Source of the DNA: Toxotes chatareus
Lineage: Eukaryota; Chordata; Actinopteri; Toxotidae
Length of the DNA: 64,000 nucleotides
NCBI GenBank assembly: GCA_016801885.1
Contig: JAFBJY010001392.1
Coordinates: 62,001 to 126,000 of the forward strand
Reading direction: 5' to 3'
In this document: positions 10,380 to 21,502 of the stretch, piece by piece
Numbering within the stretch: position 1 is the stretch's first letter
How the letters are laid out: each line of letters begins with the position of its first letter
Notes under the pieces: generated by a model
Database searches by the model: none
Seen by the model: only the letters and a program-made list of their open reading frames with translations
What the model was told of the DNA's origin: nothing
Program-made: the position numbers and the translations under genes

Positions 10380-12955
10380 CGCTGAGCTGACCACAGTGTG
10401 CTAGCCCGCCTAGCTAGGTCGGCTATCACGGATGGAAAACACAACAGCACTACTGTCAACTTCGGTCTTCTTAACATCCGCTCACTCACGAGTAAGGGGC
10501 ATCTTGTGCAGGATCTCCTCGTTGACCGTAAGTTCAACTTTTTATGTTTAACTGAAACATGGCAGCCTAACGACTTCACTTAATGACGCAACCCTTCCGG
10601 GGTTTGTTTACATCTCTCAACCTCGTGACGCTGGCCGAGGGGAGGTCTTGCGATAATTTACCGCGAGAAGTGGAGGATAGCGCCTGTGAATACTCCTGTT
10701 CATCACTCATTTGAGGCCACAGTATGTCAGCTATCTGGGCCTATTCCCATTGTTTTTGCCACTCTATATCGCCCACCGAAGCTTAACAAGGATTTTATCA
10801 CTGACTTTGCTGCTCTTCTGACTCACCTTTCCACACTCTCACCAGATATAATACTTCTGGGAGATTTTAACATTCACATGGACAATGCCAATAATACTCT
10901 CACCAAGGACTTCACATCCTGTTTGGACAGTTTTGGACTACAGCGATATACTAACCTTCCCACGCATATTAAAGGACATTATTCTGCCCTAGTAAGAATG
11001 AAGTTGAATTCCAAACGTGGCAGATAGCTAAACAGTTTCCCAGTAAAACATCGCTCAGTCTTCAGGTAAGTTTGATGCTTTAATTGAGATTTTCTTGTAA
11101 AACTGAAAGCCAAAGGACGTGAACTTGAAAGACTACAGAAAAACTGGTCTCACTGTGCATAAAGACATGTATTCAGACCATATTCTCTACTACAAAGAAT
11201 ATATTTCTGAGGCTAAATCCATATACTATTCTGGTTTAATCAGTTCTAATAAAGGAAACTCTAAGGCCCTCTTCTCCTTCCTTACAGACATTACAAAACC
11301 CCCAGATTCACTTCCTCCTCACCTGTACTCTTCTGATTTCATATGGTATCATATTTCTCTTTCAAAATCGAACATATTCACTGGCAACCCACCTCTGCTC
11401 CAAATTCACCTGCCCCAGTTCCATTTTCCCCCCACACATTCACTCTCAACATTCACCCTACCCTCAGTCAATGAAATTTCCAAACTCATTTGAAAATCCA
11501 AATTCTCAACCTTCCAATTAGATCCCCTTCCTACTGTCCTTGTAAAGGCCACCCTCCCTTCTCTGTCCCCTCTCATCACAGACACTGTTCACTCTTCCCT
11601 TAAAACAGCCACTGTAACTCCAATACTCAAGAAACCTGGTTCAGATTCCAACAACCTAAATAATTTTTGTCCCATATCAAATCTTCTATTCATCTCCAAA
11701 ATTCTTGAAAAAACAATAAGCTTATCATTTAACTCTACTCATCTATCCTGCAATAATTTATATGCACAATTCTTGTCTGGTTTCTGTCCGCTCCATAGCA
11801 CTGAAACAGCACTTGCCAAAATCACTAATGACCTCCTCCTTGCCAATGACTCCGGTTCACTGTCCATTCTCCTCCTCCTTGATCCAAGTGCGGCCTTTGA
11901 CACAATTTCACACAACATCCTTCTGGAGAGACTCTCCTCTATTGTGTGAGTGTGCCCCAGGGCTCTGTCCTGGGGCCCCTGTTGTTCAGCATTTACCTTC
12001 TCCCCCTTGGTCACATTTTCCACAAACATCATATTCACTTTCACTGCTACGTGGATGACATCCAGCTCTACCTTTCAAGCAAACCAAACATTACACTCCC
12101 ACCTTCCTCCCTTACCAATTCCCTCCTTGAAATAACATCCTGGTTCACCTCAAACTTCCTCAAATTAAAAAGCAATAATACAGAACTTCTTTTAATAGGC
12201 ACAAAACACACCTTAAGCAAACCCCATAACTTCTTTATTTCTATTGATAACTCCTCCATTTCTTTCTCCCCTCAGGTAAAGAGTCTCAGTGTCATCAGCT
12301 CCCTCTCCTTCACCTTCCACCTCAATAATGTCACCCAGTACACCTACTTCCATCTTCGCAACATCAACCATCTCCGGCCTTCCCTCACTCCTCACTCCAC
12401 TGCAAGTCTTGTTCACAGCCTAGTCATCTCCTGTTTTGATTATTGCAATTCTCTTCTGTTTGGCCTCCCTCATAAAACTCTGTAAACTACAACTGGTCCA
12501 AAATTCAGCCGCCTGTATCATCGCACGCACCCCCTCCATCCAACACATTACACCCATTTTATAACAGCTCCCCTGGCTCCCCATCATACACCGCATCCAC
12601 TACAAAATACTTCTCCTTACTTTTAAAACCATCCACAACCTCGCCCCTCCATTATCCACTTCATTCTATTATCATTTTGATTGTTCCTGTTTTTATGTAT
12701 TTATTTATTTTATATTGTTTTGCTATTTTGATTATTTATCCTGCCTCCAGTGTGTTCTCATTGCAAAGCCTTGAGATTTATGATAGAGTTTCCTCAGTTC
12801 CTGTTTTTATTGGAAACTTTACTTATTTACACTATGGTTGTTGATGGAATTTGGGTGTGTGCCTGTGTGAGGTGGAGGACTAACACTGTGTACAGCACTT
12901 TGTGCTACAATGTATTTGTATGAAAAGTGCAATGAAAATAACATCTGATTGATTG
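10380..12955 (+). mobile_element. L2-like LINE, frameshifted (sense)
   Basis: Plus-strand frames show an APE endonuclease: LLNIRSLTSKGHLVQDLL (about 10468-10520), a FLCLTETW block, a RGGGLAIIYR-like block, then LGDFNIHMDN (about 10857-10890). A linker leads to an RT region with ATVTPILKKPGSD, SVPQGSVLGPLLF (about 11949-11990) and the catalytic box YVDDIQLYL (about 12050-12076). The tail reads SCFDYCNSLLFGLP (about 12430-12470). The 3' end has TGATTGATTGA near 12943-12953, as in L2-group elements. Parts are missing or frameshifted (a gap near 11000-11100 and stops near 11490 and 11950), so it is inactive. It is inserted in the NLR intron between LRR copies b and c. Confidence 0.8.
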
Positions 12956-13153
12956 AACTGACTGAGATGAAGCGAAACTGAAGGAATAATTCTTAATCTG
13001 AGAAAAGAAAAAGTCACAATATAGAATAACAACTATTTCAAATCTCATTCATTCATTCAAGATGAATGGATTCAAGTTCTGGATGAAGATAAACCAGGTT
13101 CAGTTGTGGATTAAAGATATAAGATCTACAACAGTCACAGACAGTGGACTGAC

Positions 13154-13327
13154 CTCAGAGTCTCCAGTCTACAGTGTGGACTCTCCAGAAAACCACACAG
13201 CAGCTTCACTCCTGAATCCTGCAGCTTGTTGTCACTCAGGTCCAGGTCTCTCAGATGGGAGGGGTTGGACTTCAAAGCTGAGGCCAGAGAAGCACAGCTG
13301 ATCTCTGACAAACTGCAGGAACCCAAT
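13154..13327 (-). CDS. NLR LRR exon copy c
   Basis: A 174-bp minus-strand exon of 58 codons, i.e. two leucine-rich repeats, between ...TTATTCAG| and CTGAG|GTCAG. Encoded residues include LASALKSNPSHLRDLDLSDN and ESPHCRLETLR, the standard fish NLRC3-like LRR pattern. The open frame is intact. It lies immediately on the distal side of the Polinton insertion, so splicing from copy d to copy c would have to cross a 13.9-kb element. LRRs of this kind form the ligand-sensing arm of NLR proteins. Whether this exon is still used is unknown. Confidence 0.75.
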
Positions 13328-14307
13328 CTGAATAAAGAATAAATCATGTGGATAAAAATCATTTCTAATCCAATCAGATATGTCCTAATCAATGAGCGAA
13401 CACTAACATGAGTAGAGGGACTTTGTCCTTCTCTTATTGTGGATCATCATAATGTCAGCCTTCTACACACATCATCATCCAAAAAGCCAACATTCATACA
13501 ACTATTCATGTCAACACAGATTCATAACATGCTGCTGAGCTCAGTCAAGTCTGGAATTAGAAGATAAAGATCAAAGCAGACATGTTGGACTAAAAACTGA
13601 CTTTGATTCACCACTGAAATGGATCAAACTTCAAATGTTCAGTCCTGATCCAGGAAAAATGTCTTGCTTGGTGATCACTTGACCCAAATAGAAAAGTTAG
13701 AAATAATTTACAACTGATAAAAGTCAAACCAAGGATATAAGTACAATAATTATTTGTTTATTACTTAATTAGCTACAATTATGAGAGAGTGATGCATTTT
13801 AAAAAAAGAGAGTGATTTACTCTTTCAGCTTCCAAAGCAGGAAGGAGAAAAGCAGTTAACTTCTTATAGGCTCAGTCTGACTGAGATGTTCATTTCTAAT
13901 TATATGAAATCTTAAAGTGTGTGGACAGTTTTACTAACAGACATCAGAGGGTTTAGTTTTAATCAACAATTCTCATCACAAAGTCTCCTCATGTTATTCT
14001 GAGCTGCAGTGATGCAATAAGAGTAAAAGCATCAACAGTGTCAGGAATTCTGTCAGATTAAAGAATCTTTGTTCACTTCAAATGAAACTAGAATATTTAT
14101 TATGTTATTTAGTGATAAACTCTCCTTCTGTTTGTTTTAAAACCAGAGTGAACACATGGAAAACCTCCAACAGAAAAATGATTCAACTCATCTGGAAAAA
14201 AAAATAAATATCTGTTGCTGTTTATTTTGCCACTTTGTTATAAACACTTTTTTCCCATTTGGGATCCTGTAGGAATGATGATTCCATTTTTTCCAGTGAT
14301 CTGATTG
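13328..14307. repeat. Intronic unit duplicated at 30.66-32.29 kb
   Basis: Nearly collinear with 30660-32286: the same TCAGATATGTCCTAAT, CATGCTGCTGAGCTCAGTCA, AGCAGGAAGGAGAAAAGCAG and GGGATCCTGTAGGAATGATG landmarks in the same order. The other copy additionally holds a repeat insertion at 31.35-31.97 kb. This copy is interrupted by the Polinton at 14313/14314. No gene beyond the LRR exon. Confidence 0.75.
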
Positions 14308-14313
14308 GTCAAT
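14308..14313. repeat. Polinton target-site duplication, left
   Basis: GTCAAT directly before the terminal AGAGAACAAGGG. An identical copy follows the right end at 28192-28197. Six base pairs is the known duplication length for Maverick/Polinton integration. Confidence 0.95.
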
Positions 14314-14865
14314 AGAGAACAAGGGTACACCCTTATGGCAAAAGGTGATTTATGACCCCCCACCACGTGGCGTAAATCCCGCCCCTTGATGACGTCACTT
14401 CCTAACCGCTTCTCTATGACATCACTTCCTAGACCCTCCCACTGTATCCCCCCACCCCTGTATGACATCACTTCCTAGGCCCTCCCACTGTATCCCCCAC
14501 CCCTTTTCTGACCTCACTTCATTCATCCTACCCCCTTCATTGTTTTTTTTCATTCATTGAAACATATATAAACAAATATAAATTAGGGGCCTTTGATGTG
14601 AACATTTGGGTGTGCTTGATGTAAACATTGGCTGCAGCTGCTTTCTCCTTGTGCTGTGGTCACATGGAAAGTGCAAAGTGACAGAGTTTCAGATCAAAGG
14701 GTCAATATGCAATGTTGTAGACTCTATGGCGTTCGAGCGTGTCACAAAGGTGATAAATAATGTCTCCTTCCTCCGTTTGCTACCCCCCTCCATTTGCTTC
14801 CGATGCTCCTTTCCCTGGGAAAACCCCTCCCTGCATCATCACACCTCTCCAGCAATTTTCTGCAG
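14314..14865. repeat. Polinton left terminal inverted repeat
   Basis: Matches the reverse complement of 27593-28191 up to the shared TTTTCTGCAG. Subterminal features include an E-box CACGTG at 14364-14369, a perfect CRE palindrome TGACGTCA at 14390-14397, and tandem copies of a roughly 46-bp unit containing TATGACATCACTTCCTAG. A short minisatellite around GTGAACATTTGGGTG has about two units here and about four in the right repeat. A shared open frame in both repeats is unlikely to be a gene. Confidence 0.9.
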
Positions 14866-14896
14866 GAAATAAATAAAATATATAAATAAAAGCGTT

Positions 14897-14904
14897 TATA
14901 AAAG
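14897..14904 (+). promoter_or_regulatory. TATA box candidate for left-half Polinton genes
   Basis: TATAAAAG about 30 bp inside the left inverted repeat, pointing into the element. It is about 360 bp upstream of the first acceptor at 15257. Role inferred from position and sequence only. Confidence 0.4.
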
Positions 14905-15054
14905 TTCTGTAAATACAAACTTTCAAAATAAAATAAAGTTGACGAGCGACAAAAGTCCTTTTCCCGTTCTTCCTTTTCAAAAACTAAAAGAGACGCTGCT
15001 TACGGCTCGCCTCCTTGTTTCTACCGTGCTCAAACTTTGAAATGAATGCCGGCA

Positions 15055-15845
15055 AGGAAGTGAGGTCGGGCGAGGGGGGGCGTGCCGGTTAGAATCTTCC
15101 TCTAATGTTTAGAGAGCAGCGCCACCCTAGAGGCCGGCGGAGTACTGTGTAACTTAATGAGAATACATTTAAAGAGTAATTCCTGCGTATATATTTGAAA
15201 AAGTAAATTAATTCAAATAATGATTCAATTATTGTGTGTGTGTGTGTGTATCCATAGAATTTCAACCAGCACCTCTTAAGCATTTGCCTCCTGAAAACAT
15301 CTCATCGGTGAGAGACACCGATGATGTTCTGGAGGCAGGTCACTCAGTAAAAATACTTGCTGATTTAATAGAGAGCACTGATCGATCTTCTGGGACATCT
15401 GCTACATCTGCCGGAGTGTGCGGACGAGACAGCGGGGACGAGGATTTTGTGCCGACAGTCCGTCCGTCTAAAAAACGTCCAAGACTCCACCGTGTTAAGC
15501 GTCAACATCAGCCCGATCTCGGAATGGAACGGGTCTCAAAAAATAAACACCCTGAAGTTTCGGAAAAACAGGACGCTCCTGCTGTAACGGGTAAGTCTTT
15601 GGAAGTGAGGTCGGGCGTGCCGGTTAGAATCTTCCGCTAATGTTTAGAGAGCAGCGCCGCCCTAGAGGCCGGCGGAGTACTGTGTAACTTAATGAGAATA
15701 CATTTAAAGAGTAATTCCCGCGTATATATTTTTAAAAGTAAATGAATTCAAATAATGATTCCACTATTTGTGTGTGCATGCATGTCCACAGAATTTCAAC
15801 CTTCCCTCTTAAGGATTTACCTCTTTAAAACATCTGTTCTGTGAG
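15055..15845 (+). repeat. Direct duplication of about 240 bp with exon start
   Basis: 15055-15310 and 15600-15845 are direct copies, sharing GTGCCGGTTAGAATCTTCC, AGAGCAGCGCC, GAGGCCGGCGGAGTACTGTG and the acceptor followed by AATTTCAACC. The first copy has expanded a TG run at 15234-15249. The duplication carries an intron end and an exon start, so it duplicated an exon boundary as well. Confidence 0.8.
15258..15590 (+). CDS. Polinton spliced exon of unknown function, basic with NLS-like motif
   Basis: Open between acceptor TCCATAG| and donor CGG|GTAAGT: 333 bp, 111 codons, starting EFQPAP. Residues around 75-90 read RPSKKRPRLHRVKRQ, a nuclear-localisation-like basic cluster, preceded by an acidic GDEDFVPTV stretch. 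Two further acceptors (15791 and 15882) begin with similar codons, giving EFQP and EPQP starts, so this looks like a tandem exon series. It lies upstream of the polymerase and may be its 5' coding region or a separate early gene. I do not recognise the family. Confidence 0.45.
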
Positions 15846-16078
15846 TTTTAAATAATATTATTTTCTGTGAGTATGTTTACAGAGCCTCAACCTGCCAGTC
15901 CAGTCAATCAGCAACCTGAAGTGGATACATCGGACAAACGGGTGAAGATCTGGGAACCTGTGCAATTTAGAAGAGGATTTCAGTCTCACGGCTCCGCTTC
16001 TGATTCTGGCTCGGTTCTGGTTCCGGTTCCCACCATTCTCAACATCGGAGGGATCATAGAACCCCTCCCACCGTGGTG
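15792..16078 (+). CDS. Polinton small exons with EFQP/EPQP starts
   Basis: Two further candidate exons. One is 15792-15840 (acceptor CCACAG|, donor TTCT|GTGAGT). The other runs from 15883 (acceptor TTTACAG|) to the stop at 16078 and encodes about 65 residues ending in GGIIEPLPPW. The segment is rich in Gln, Pro and Ser with no enzymatic motif. The repeated exon-start motif links it to the exon at 15258. Function unknown. It may be the N-terminal part of an early protein that continues in the next frame. Confidence 0.35.
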
Positions 16079-16141
16079 AATATCTTTATCAATAACGCGA
16101 CATTCCACTTTCACTCTTGGTTTAAAAAAAAAAAGACAGAA

Positions 16142-19100
16142 ATGGATAAAAAATTCATAGTTATTCCCAATGAGTTAGAAGACATTGTAGAAGAACTGAA
16201 TAACCTTCCACCTGTTTCTGAAATAAATGTTCAAAATGCCGGTGCAGAAAATTCTGGTGCAGAGAATTACTTTCAACCATTAGAAAATGCTCTCCAGCAT
16301 CTTTTGCTTCTGTCGGCACCAGCAAACCCTGAACATTATTTCCAGCCCATAGAAAATGCTCTTCGAAGCCTCACCTCCCCTAGCTCACCCGACAGCGATG
16401 TCCATGCAGCTTCCCTTGTATCCTCATCATAAGAGACAGACTCTGTTCCAGAGCATTGAGGGGGAAATTTTAGAATCCCCGTCGATTCCTCCTCTCCATC
16501 CACTTCCAGAACAACGACCCGCGACCGCTTTAACAATGTTGAAATAAGACGTACCTTCACCATCTCTCCCCCTGAAAATGTACCGATCTTGCACAATTTT
16601 ACATAGATGTTATGAGCATCCTCCGAGATCTGTCTGAGGAGGCAAGATCAAATGCTAGGTGAAATGATGTGATCCAGCTAGAGTTGAGTCAACACGTCTC
16701 CGTGACTGCTGATGAAAGCGGGGATGCCATCCTTCCTGCGTTTGAGGGTCTGCTAGAAAGGTTAGTGCAATCCAACGCAGATATCGCCTCAGACGGTGAC
16801 CTGGAATTAATCGTCCAGGTGGTGAGAAATCCCAACGGAGGCGTGAAACGAAAACTTCACAAAACCCTAGACTGCGAAATCATCCGAAAGAAGAAACGTC
16901 ATCTGTATGTAGCATACAATAGTGATGATCGTCTCTGTTTCGCCATCTGCCTAGCTCACCTCACAAATCCCGGGGGCGCTGCCAATGAGGCTGTCGAACG
17001 AGGGAGAGAGTTGCAACATCTTGCTGGTCTGAGCGAACAAACTTCTGTGACCTTTAGCGATGTTGGAAAATTTGAAAATATTCTCAGATGTAAAATTGTG
17101 GTCTTTCACAGGACTACAGATGGCGTCCTCTCTCTCATTTTGAGACTGACTTTTCCGATCGTTCAAATCCTCTGTTTTTGTTTTTATTTCAAAATCATTA
17201 CTACGGCATACTTAATCTGAAAGGTTTTCTGGGTGCTAGACATGTGTGTCAGTATTATTACAAGACCTTTGAAAACTCTCACACGCACAGCTTCCCGGCT
17301 ACTGCCCGCCTGCTGTGACCTCTGTCCGGTTGGAGAGGATCACAGGCGTGTATACTGCCAGGACGTGTTGTACATCTTTGTGCTTTTCCAAACACAAAGA
17401 GCCTCAGCAGAGGGGTGAAAAGCAAATCAGTACCTGCAATATGGTTAAAAGATGCAGGGATTGCAGAAATCTGTACACTGTTCCTGCCAGTAAAGAGCAG
17501 AGTCTCACACCTGTCCTCTAAAGAAGTGTCACATCTGTGGGGAAAAAGTAGCCCTCGACGGCCTGAGCACGGAGCAGCACCAATGTTACATCCAGCCTCT
17601 CCCGTCTGTGACAGAGCACAGTGAGAAATAGATTTTTTTACGATTTTGAAACATTTGTTGACAAGGAAGGGGTGCACGTTCCTTATTTGGTCTGCACCAA
17701 AACGTGGAAAGGTAAAGAGTGGGCCTCTTACGGTTTAGACTGTGTAAGAGACTTTCTCCTGCATTTCAGCAGACCTCTTTACCAGGGAGCCACGTTTATA
17801 GCTCACAATGCACGAGGTTTTGATAGCTACCTGATCCTCAACTGCATGATAGAACTGGGCTACAAACCTTCTCATGTCATCATGCACGGTAGTAAAGTTC
17901 TGAGTTTCACAGACCCGGATTTCCGTTTAAAATTCATTGACTCGTTATGTTTTCTCACCATGTCTCTAAACGCTATGCCTAAAGCCTTAGGTTTTAGCGA
18001 CCAGAGCAAGGGATTCTTCCCTCACAGGTTCAGCTCAAAGGAGCACCTGAGATACGTCGGACCCTACCCTCCTCCTGCCGATTATGGTGTAGAACGCATG
18101 ACAGCGCATCAGCGAACAGAGTTTAACAGTTGGTATGAAACAGCTTCTCAGGGCATCTTTGACTTTGAAAAGGAAGCCCTGCACTACTGTAAAAACAATG
18201 TCGCTATCCTGTTAGAGGAATGTGCCAAATTCAGGAAACAGTTTCTCAAAGATACTGGGGTGGACCCTTTCAGCAGCGTGACTATCGCCTCTGCCTGCAT
18301 GAAAGTGTTTCTCACCAATTTCCTGCCCCCTAAATCCTTAGCCGTACCTTCACCCGATAACTACAGGTGGCAGTGTAAAAACTCTTCCAACGCCTCCATC
18401 CAGTGGTTAGAGTGGGTAGCACACACAGAAAACATATTTATCCAACATGCGCTAAACAGAGGTGAAAAACAAATTGGCCCTTACTTTGTAGACGGTTATG
18501 CAGAAATTGATGGTGTAAAGTATGCATGAGAGTTTCTAGGCTGCTTTTATCATGGTTGACCTACCTGCTTTCAACCTCATGAGACATGCCCTCTGACAGG
18601 AGCCCCCTATGAAGCGCTGCATGAAGCTACATGCGCGAAACTACAAAGACTAAAAACTGTTTCCGGTGTTCGAGCCCCTGAACCTCTCTCCCCACGTCAA
18701 GCTCTTTACGGGGGCAGGACCTGTGCCGTGAAGTTGAGACACACGGCAGCCTCTGACGAAACCGTGCGGTACGTGGACGTGACGTCTCTGTATCCCTACG
18801 TTAACTGTAGCTTCCCGTACCCATTAGGCCATCCTACCATCATTTCCAAAGACTTTGATGACCCACGAAACTACTTTGGGCTCATTAGCGCCGTCATCTA
18901 CCCTCCTCATGGTCTCTTTTTCCCTGTACTGCCTTACAAAACATCTCAAGGTAAATTGGTGTTCACCCTCTGCCGCATGTGTGCTGAAACAAACAATCAG
19001 ACATCCTCCTGCAGACACGACGACGAGGCTAGAGCGTTGACGGGGGTGTGGGTCAGTGTTGAATTCAACAAAGCTCTGGATCTGGGTTACAGAGTTGCTG

Positions 19101-20031
19101 AGATTAATGAGGTATGGCACTTTGACAGGCGTAGCGATTCCATCTTTGTCGACTACATGCATACTTTTCTGAGAGGAAAGCAGGAGGCTTCGGGGTACCC
19201 CCCAGAGGCATGTGATGAGGAAAGCTGAGAAAAGTACATCAGAGACTACCGGCTCCATCAAGGCATTCAATTAGACGCTGGCAAAATAGAATCAAACCCT
19301 GCCAGGAGACAGGTGTCTAAGCTCTGCCTCAACAGCTTCTGGGGTAAGTTTGCCCAAAGAACAAACATGACAAGAACTGAGATTGTCAGTGACCCCGGAG
19401 CAGTTTTTCCGCTTCATGTTTTCAGGACAGTATCGTGTCAAGTACTTTGCGTTCCTCAGCGACAAAACCGCTATGGTTCAGTGGAAATACCAGGAGCGAT
19501 GCGTTGTACCCCCGGCAGATCCAATAATGTTTTCATCGCTGCCTTCACCACCGCCTCGCTGTGTACGGGTATCTGGAGCAGTTAGGAGACAGGGTCCTCT
19601 ACACTGACACAGACAGCGTGTCGGTTTATTCGGTCAAAGAGGGAGAGTCCCCCTTGGAACTGGGTCACTATCTGGGGGATTTGACGGATGAGCTGGGAGG
19701 TGACAGTATTCAAGAATCCGCCGCCGCCGGTTCCAAAAGTTACGCCTACCAAACTAGAAATAGTAAAAAGGTAGTGATGCGTGTCAAGGGTATCACTCAG
19801 ACCCGAGAGTGCAGTGAGCGAGTAAACTTTGATACTGTGAAAGAGCTGGTGGAGGGTTATTTGGACGAGTCTAGGGAGAGGAAGGGGGTGATTCATATCC
19901 CTCAGCAAAACATCGCTAGGGATAAAAAGAGACTGCTGCTGAAAAATTCAGCATTCCACAAAAAATTCAGAGTGGTGTATGACAAAAGACGTCTGTTTAG
20001 CGACGGAACGAGTCTGCCTTTTGGCTATTGA
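16142..20031 (+). pseudogene. Protein-primed family-B DNA polymerase (Polinton PolB), broken
   Basis: Replicates Polinton DNA by protein priming. An acidic N-terminal part (16142-16432) has two related YFQP-ENAL segments. A conserved N-terminal domain follows (16630-17150, with LCFAICLAHLTNP and KIVVFH), then a broken Cys/His-rich stretch (17240-17620). The 3'-5' exonuclease region is at 17621-18528, with FYDFET (Exo I), NARGFDSYLI (Exo II) and YCKNNVAIL, where the Exo III aspartate appears as Asn. The polymerase motifs are DVTSLYP (A, about 18777-18797), KLCLNSFWGKF (B, about 19318) and YTDTDSV (C, about 19601-19621). Breaks include frame changes near 17150-17600, TGA at 18526 followed by another frame change, in-frame TGA at 19226, and at least two shifts at 19400-19560. 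The span matches a 1,200-1,300-residue enzyme. No active protein is possible. Confidence 0.9.
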
Positions 20032-20041
20032 TCATATCACC

Positions 20042-20711
20042 ATGTCTGTGATGGAGGAAATCAACTTTGACCCCAGACTTACTGCACCTTTTTCATGTCT
20101 GGTGGTGGGACCCAGCAGTTGTGGAAAAACCTATTTTGTAAAAAGTGTTTTAGAAAATTTAAAAGATGTTGTAAATATTGTACCGGAAAATATAGTGTGG
20201 ATTTAGACTTCCTTTCAATCTATGTATGCTGAGCTGCAAAAGACGAATAAAAATATAAAATTTGTTGAAGGTCTGTCTGAGTCTTTTGAAGACGACAACC
20301 TGTTTCCTCCTGAGTCATTTGATTATTCTGGACAATGTTATTTTTCAGGCCTCTGGCCATCCCGAAGTGGTTAGAATTTTCACACAGTACAGACATCATA
20401 GACGTATGAGCATCATGATGCTCACTCAAAATGTATTTCATCGAGGCAAATAGAGCCGCACCATCAGTCTAAACAGTAATTATATGGTGCTCTTTAAAAA
20501 TCCTCGGGATAAATTACAGGTGAATGTATTAGCTCATCAGATCTTTCCTTCCCAAAAAAGCTTTTTTCTGGAAAGTTTTGAAGACGCTGTCAAAGACCCT
20601 CACGGGTATTTAATCGTCGACCTCACACCCGGCCTGCCCAGAACGGTACAGACTGAGGACCGGGATACTTCCGGTCAGTGGCCGACGGTTTACGTTCCAA
20701 AACCCAGATAA
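20042..20711 (+). pseudogene. FtsK/HerA-type genome-packaging ATPase, broken
   Basis: Starts with ATG TCT GTG ATG GAG, 11 bp after the polymerase stop. Walker A GPSSCGKT lies at about residues 21-28 and a Walker B-like LIILDN at about 20317-20335, with Asn where an acidic residue is usual. The sensor-like LTQNVFHRG (about 20425-20447) follows, then a C-terminal block ending VYVPKPR. In-frame stops occur at 20203 (after NIVWI) and 20448 (after FHRGK), and a frame change is needed near 20315. Length of about 220 residues fits the Polinton packaging ATPase, which in relatives pumps DNA into the capsid. Tight spacing to the polymerase suggests co-transcription. Confidence 0.88.
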
Positions 20712-20727
20712 ATTCCTCCTCCTCATC

Positions 20728-20970
20728 ATGTTGACCCTTATAAAAAGGAACGGTCCCTTACTCAAAGCTCTGTACCTGGCTACGCCTCAGAAACGTCGAG
20801 ATATTCTTGCTCACTCCTTGCTGGACTTTCTGAACGCCTTGTGTGAGATTGCAGTCAATCTTTTGAAAGGCAACATTCCCCTCTCATCTCAGCAATACAC
20901 AAAACTAAAGAGGACTGCTGGCAGACAGAAAAGTGGGTTTGAATCGATCGCAGAAATGCCGAGTATGTGA
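20728..20970 (+). CDS. Small basic Polinton protein, conserved type of unknown function
   Basis: An 80-residue open frame starting MLTLIKRNGP and ending near SIAEMPSM, 17 bp after the ATPase stop. It is a helical protein with a LLDFLNALCEIAVNLLKG segment (residues 31-48) followed by basic residues KLKRTAGRQ. Small proteins of this pattern follow the ATPase in other animal Polintons, and their role is not established (core or DNA-binding is a guess). Compared with the usual form, the C-terminus may be truncated by a frameshift, because the next gene's frame begins exactly at its stop. Confidence 0.5.
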   Translation: MLTLIKRNGPLLKALYLATPQKRRDILAHSLLDFLNALCEIAVNLLKGNIPLSSQQYTKLKRTAGRQKSGFESIAEMPSM

Positions 20971-21374
20971 TGAAGAAATTATCCGAGGGTGAGGGGGGCT
21001 GGACTTCAAAAGGGGAATTTGTTTATAAGGGGAAGACTGTGAAAGGGTCTCACATGATTGATTTATTTAAAAACCTTTCTTATAAAAAAGGGCGCAAACC
21101 GCACCACCGGCTGGTTGGATGAGTTTCTTGAGTGTTCTGAATGATCTTAATGTCCCATTATCTGTCGTGAATAACCCTCAAGCGCGTGAACAGTTTCGTC
21201 GTCTCAAAACCGACGACTTGCCCAATCTTTGGGAGGGAGCCGAAGAGCAAGAAGAGAAAAAAAGAAAGAAGAAGAAAAGTTAACCTATCTCCTCGATGGA
21301 TTACACCGCCGGAAGAAGATAAAAAAACAAAAAGACTGAAAAAACCTTCTGGATGGATCGACTTTTCCCCATAA
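20970..21374 (+). pseudogene. Second small Polinton protein, frameshifted
   Basis: Overlaps the previous stop by one base (ATGA). The start gives MKKLSEGEGGWTSKGEF and continues with GSHMIDLFKNL. After RLVG a TGA interrupts, while another frame continues with SFLSVLNDLNVPL and an acidic-to-basic tail EEQEEKKRKKKKS that stops at about 21282. A third frame gives a Pro/Lys-rich end to 21374. No domain with known function. At least two frame changes make it non-functional as read. Position at the end of the rightward gene block, just before the poly(A) signal, supports a structural or late role only weakly. Confidence 0.5.
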
Positions 21375-21408
21375 ATGTAACAAATGACTCATACTCTGTC
21401 CTTTTCTC

Positions 21409-21423
21409 AATAAAATCTTTATT
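21409..21423. terminator. Back-to-back poly(A) signals
   Basis: AATAAA at 21409-21414 on the plus strand and TTTATT at 21418-21423, which is AATAAA on the minus strand. They lie exactly between the last rightward gene and the protease that ends the leftward block, as expected for converging transcription units. Confidence 0.7.
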
Positions 21424-21502
21424 CACCAACGTGTCTACGGTACATTTTTTTTTTTAGTATGCATTTTACAAGGATAAATGGCGGGAGAAATAATAAACAG
21501 GA

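Noticed and set aside
14606..14872. 88-aa open frame in the left Polinton inverted repeat, with a related frame at 27563-27901
   Set aside because: The two frames are the same DNA in the two inverted repeats, so agreement is not independent evidence. No domain or codon bias supports a gene.
18824..19270. 148-aa minus-strand ORF
   Set aside because: Antisense to the polymerase motif A region, whose family motifs are clear on the plus strand.
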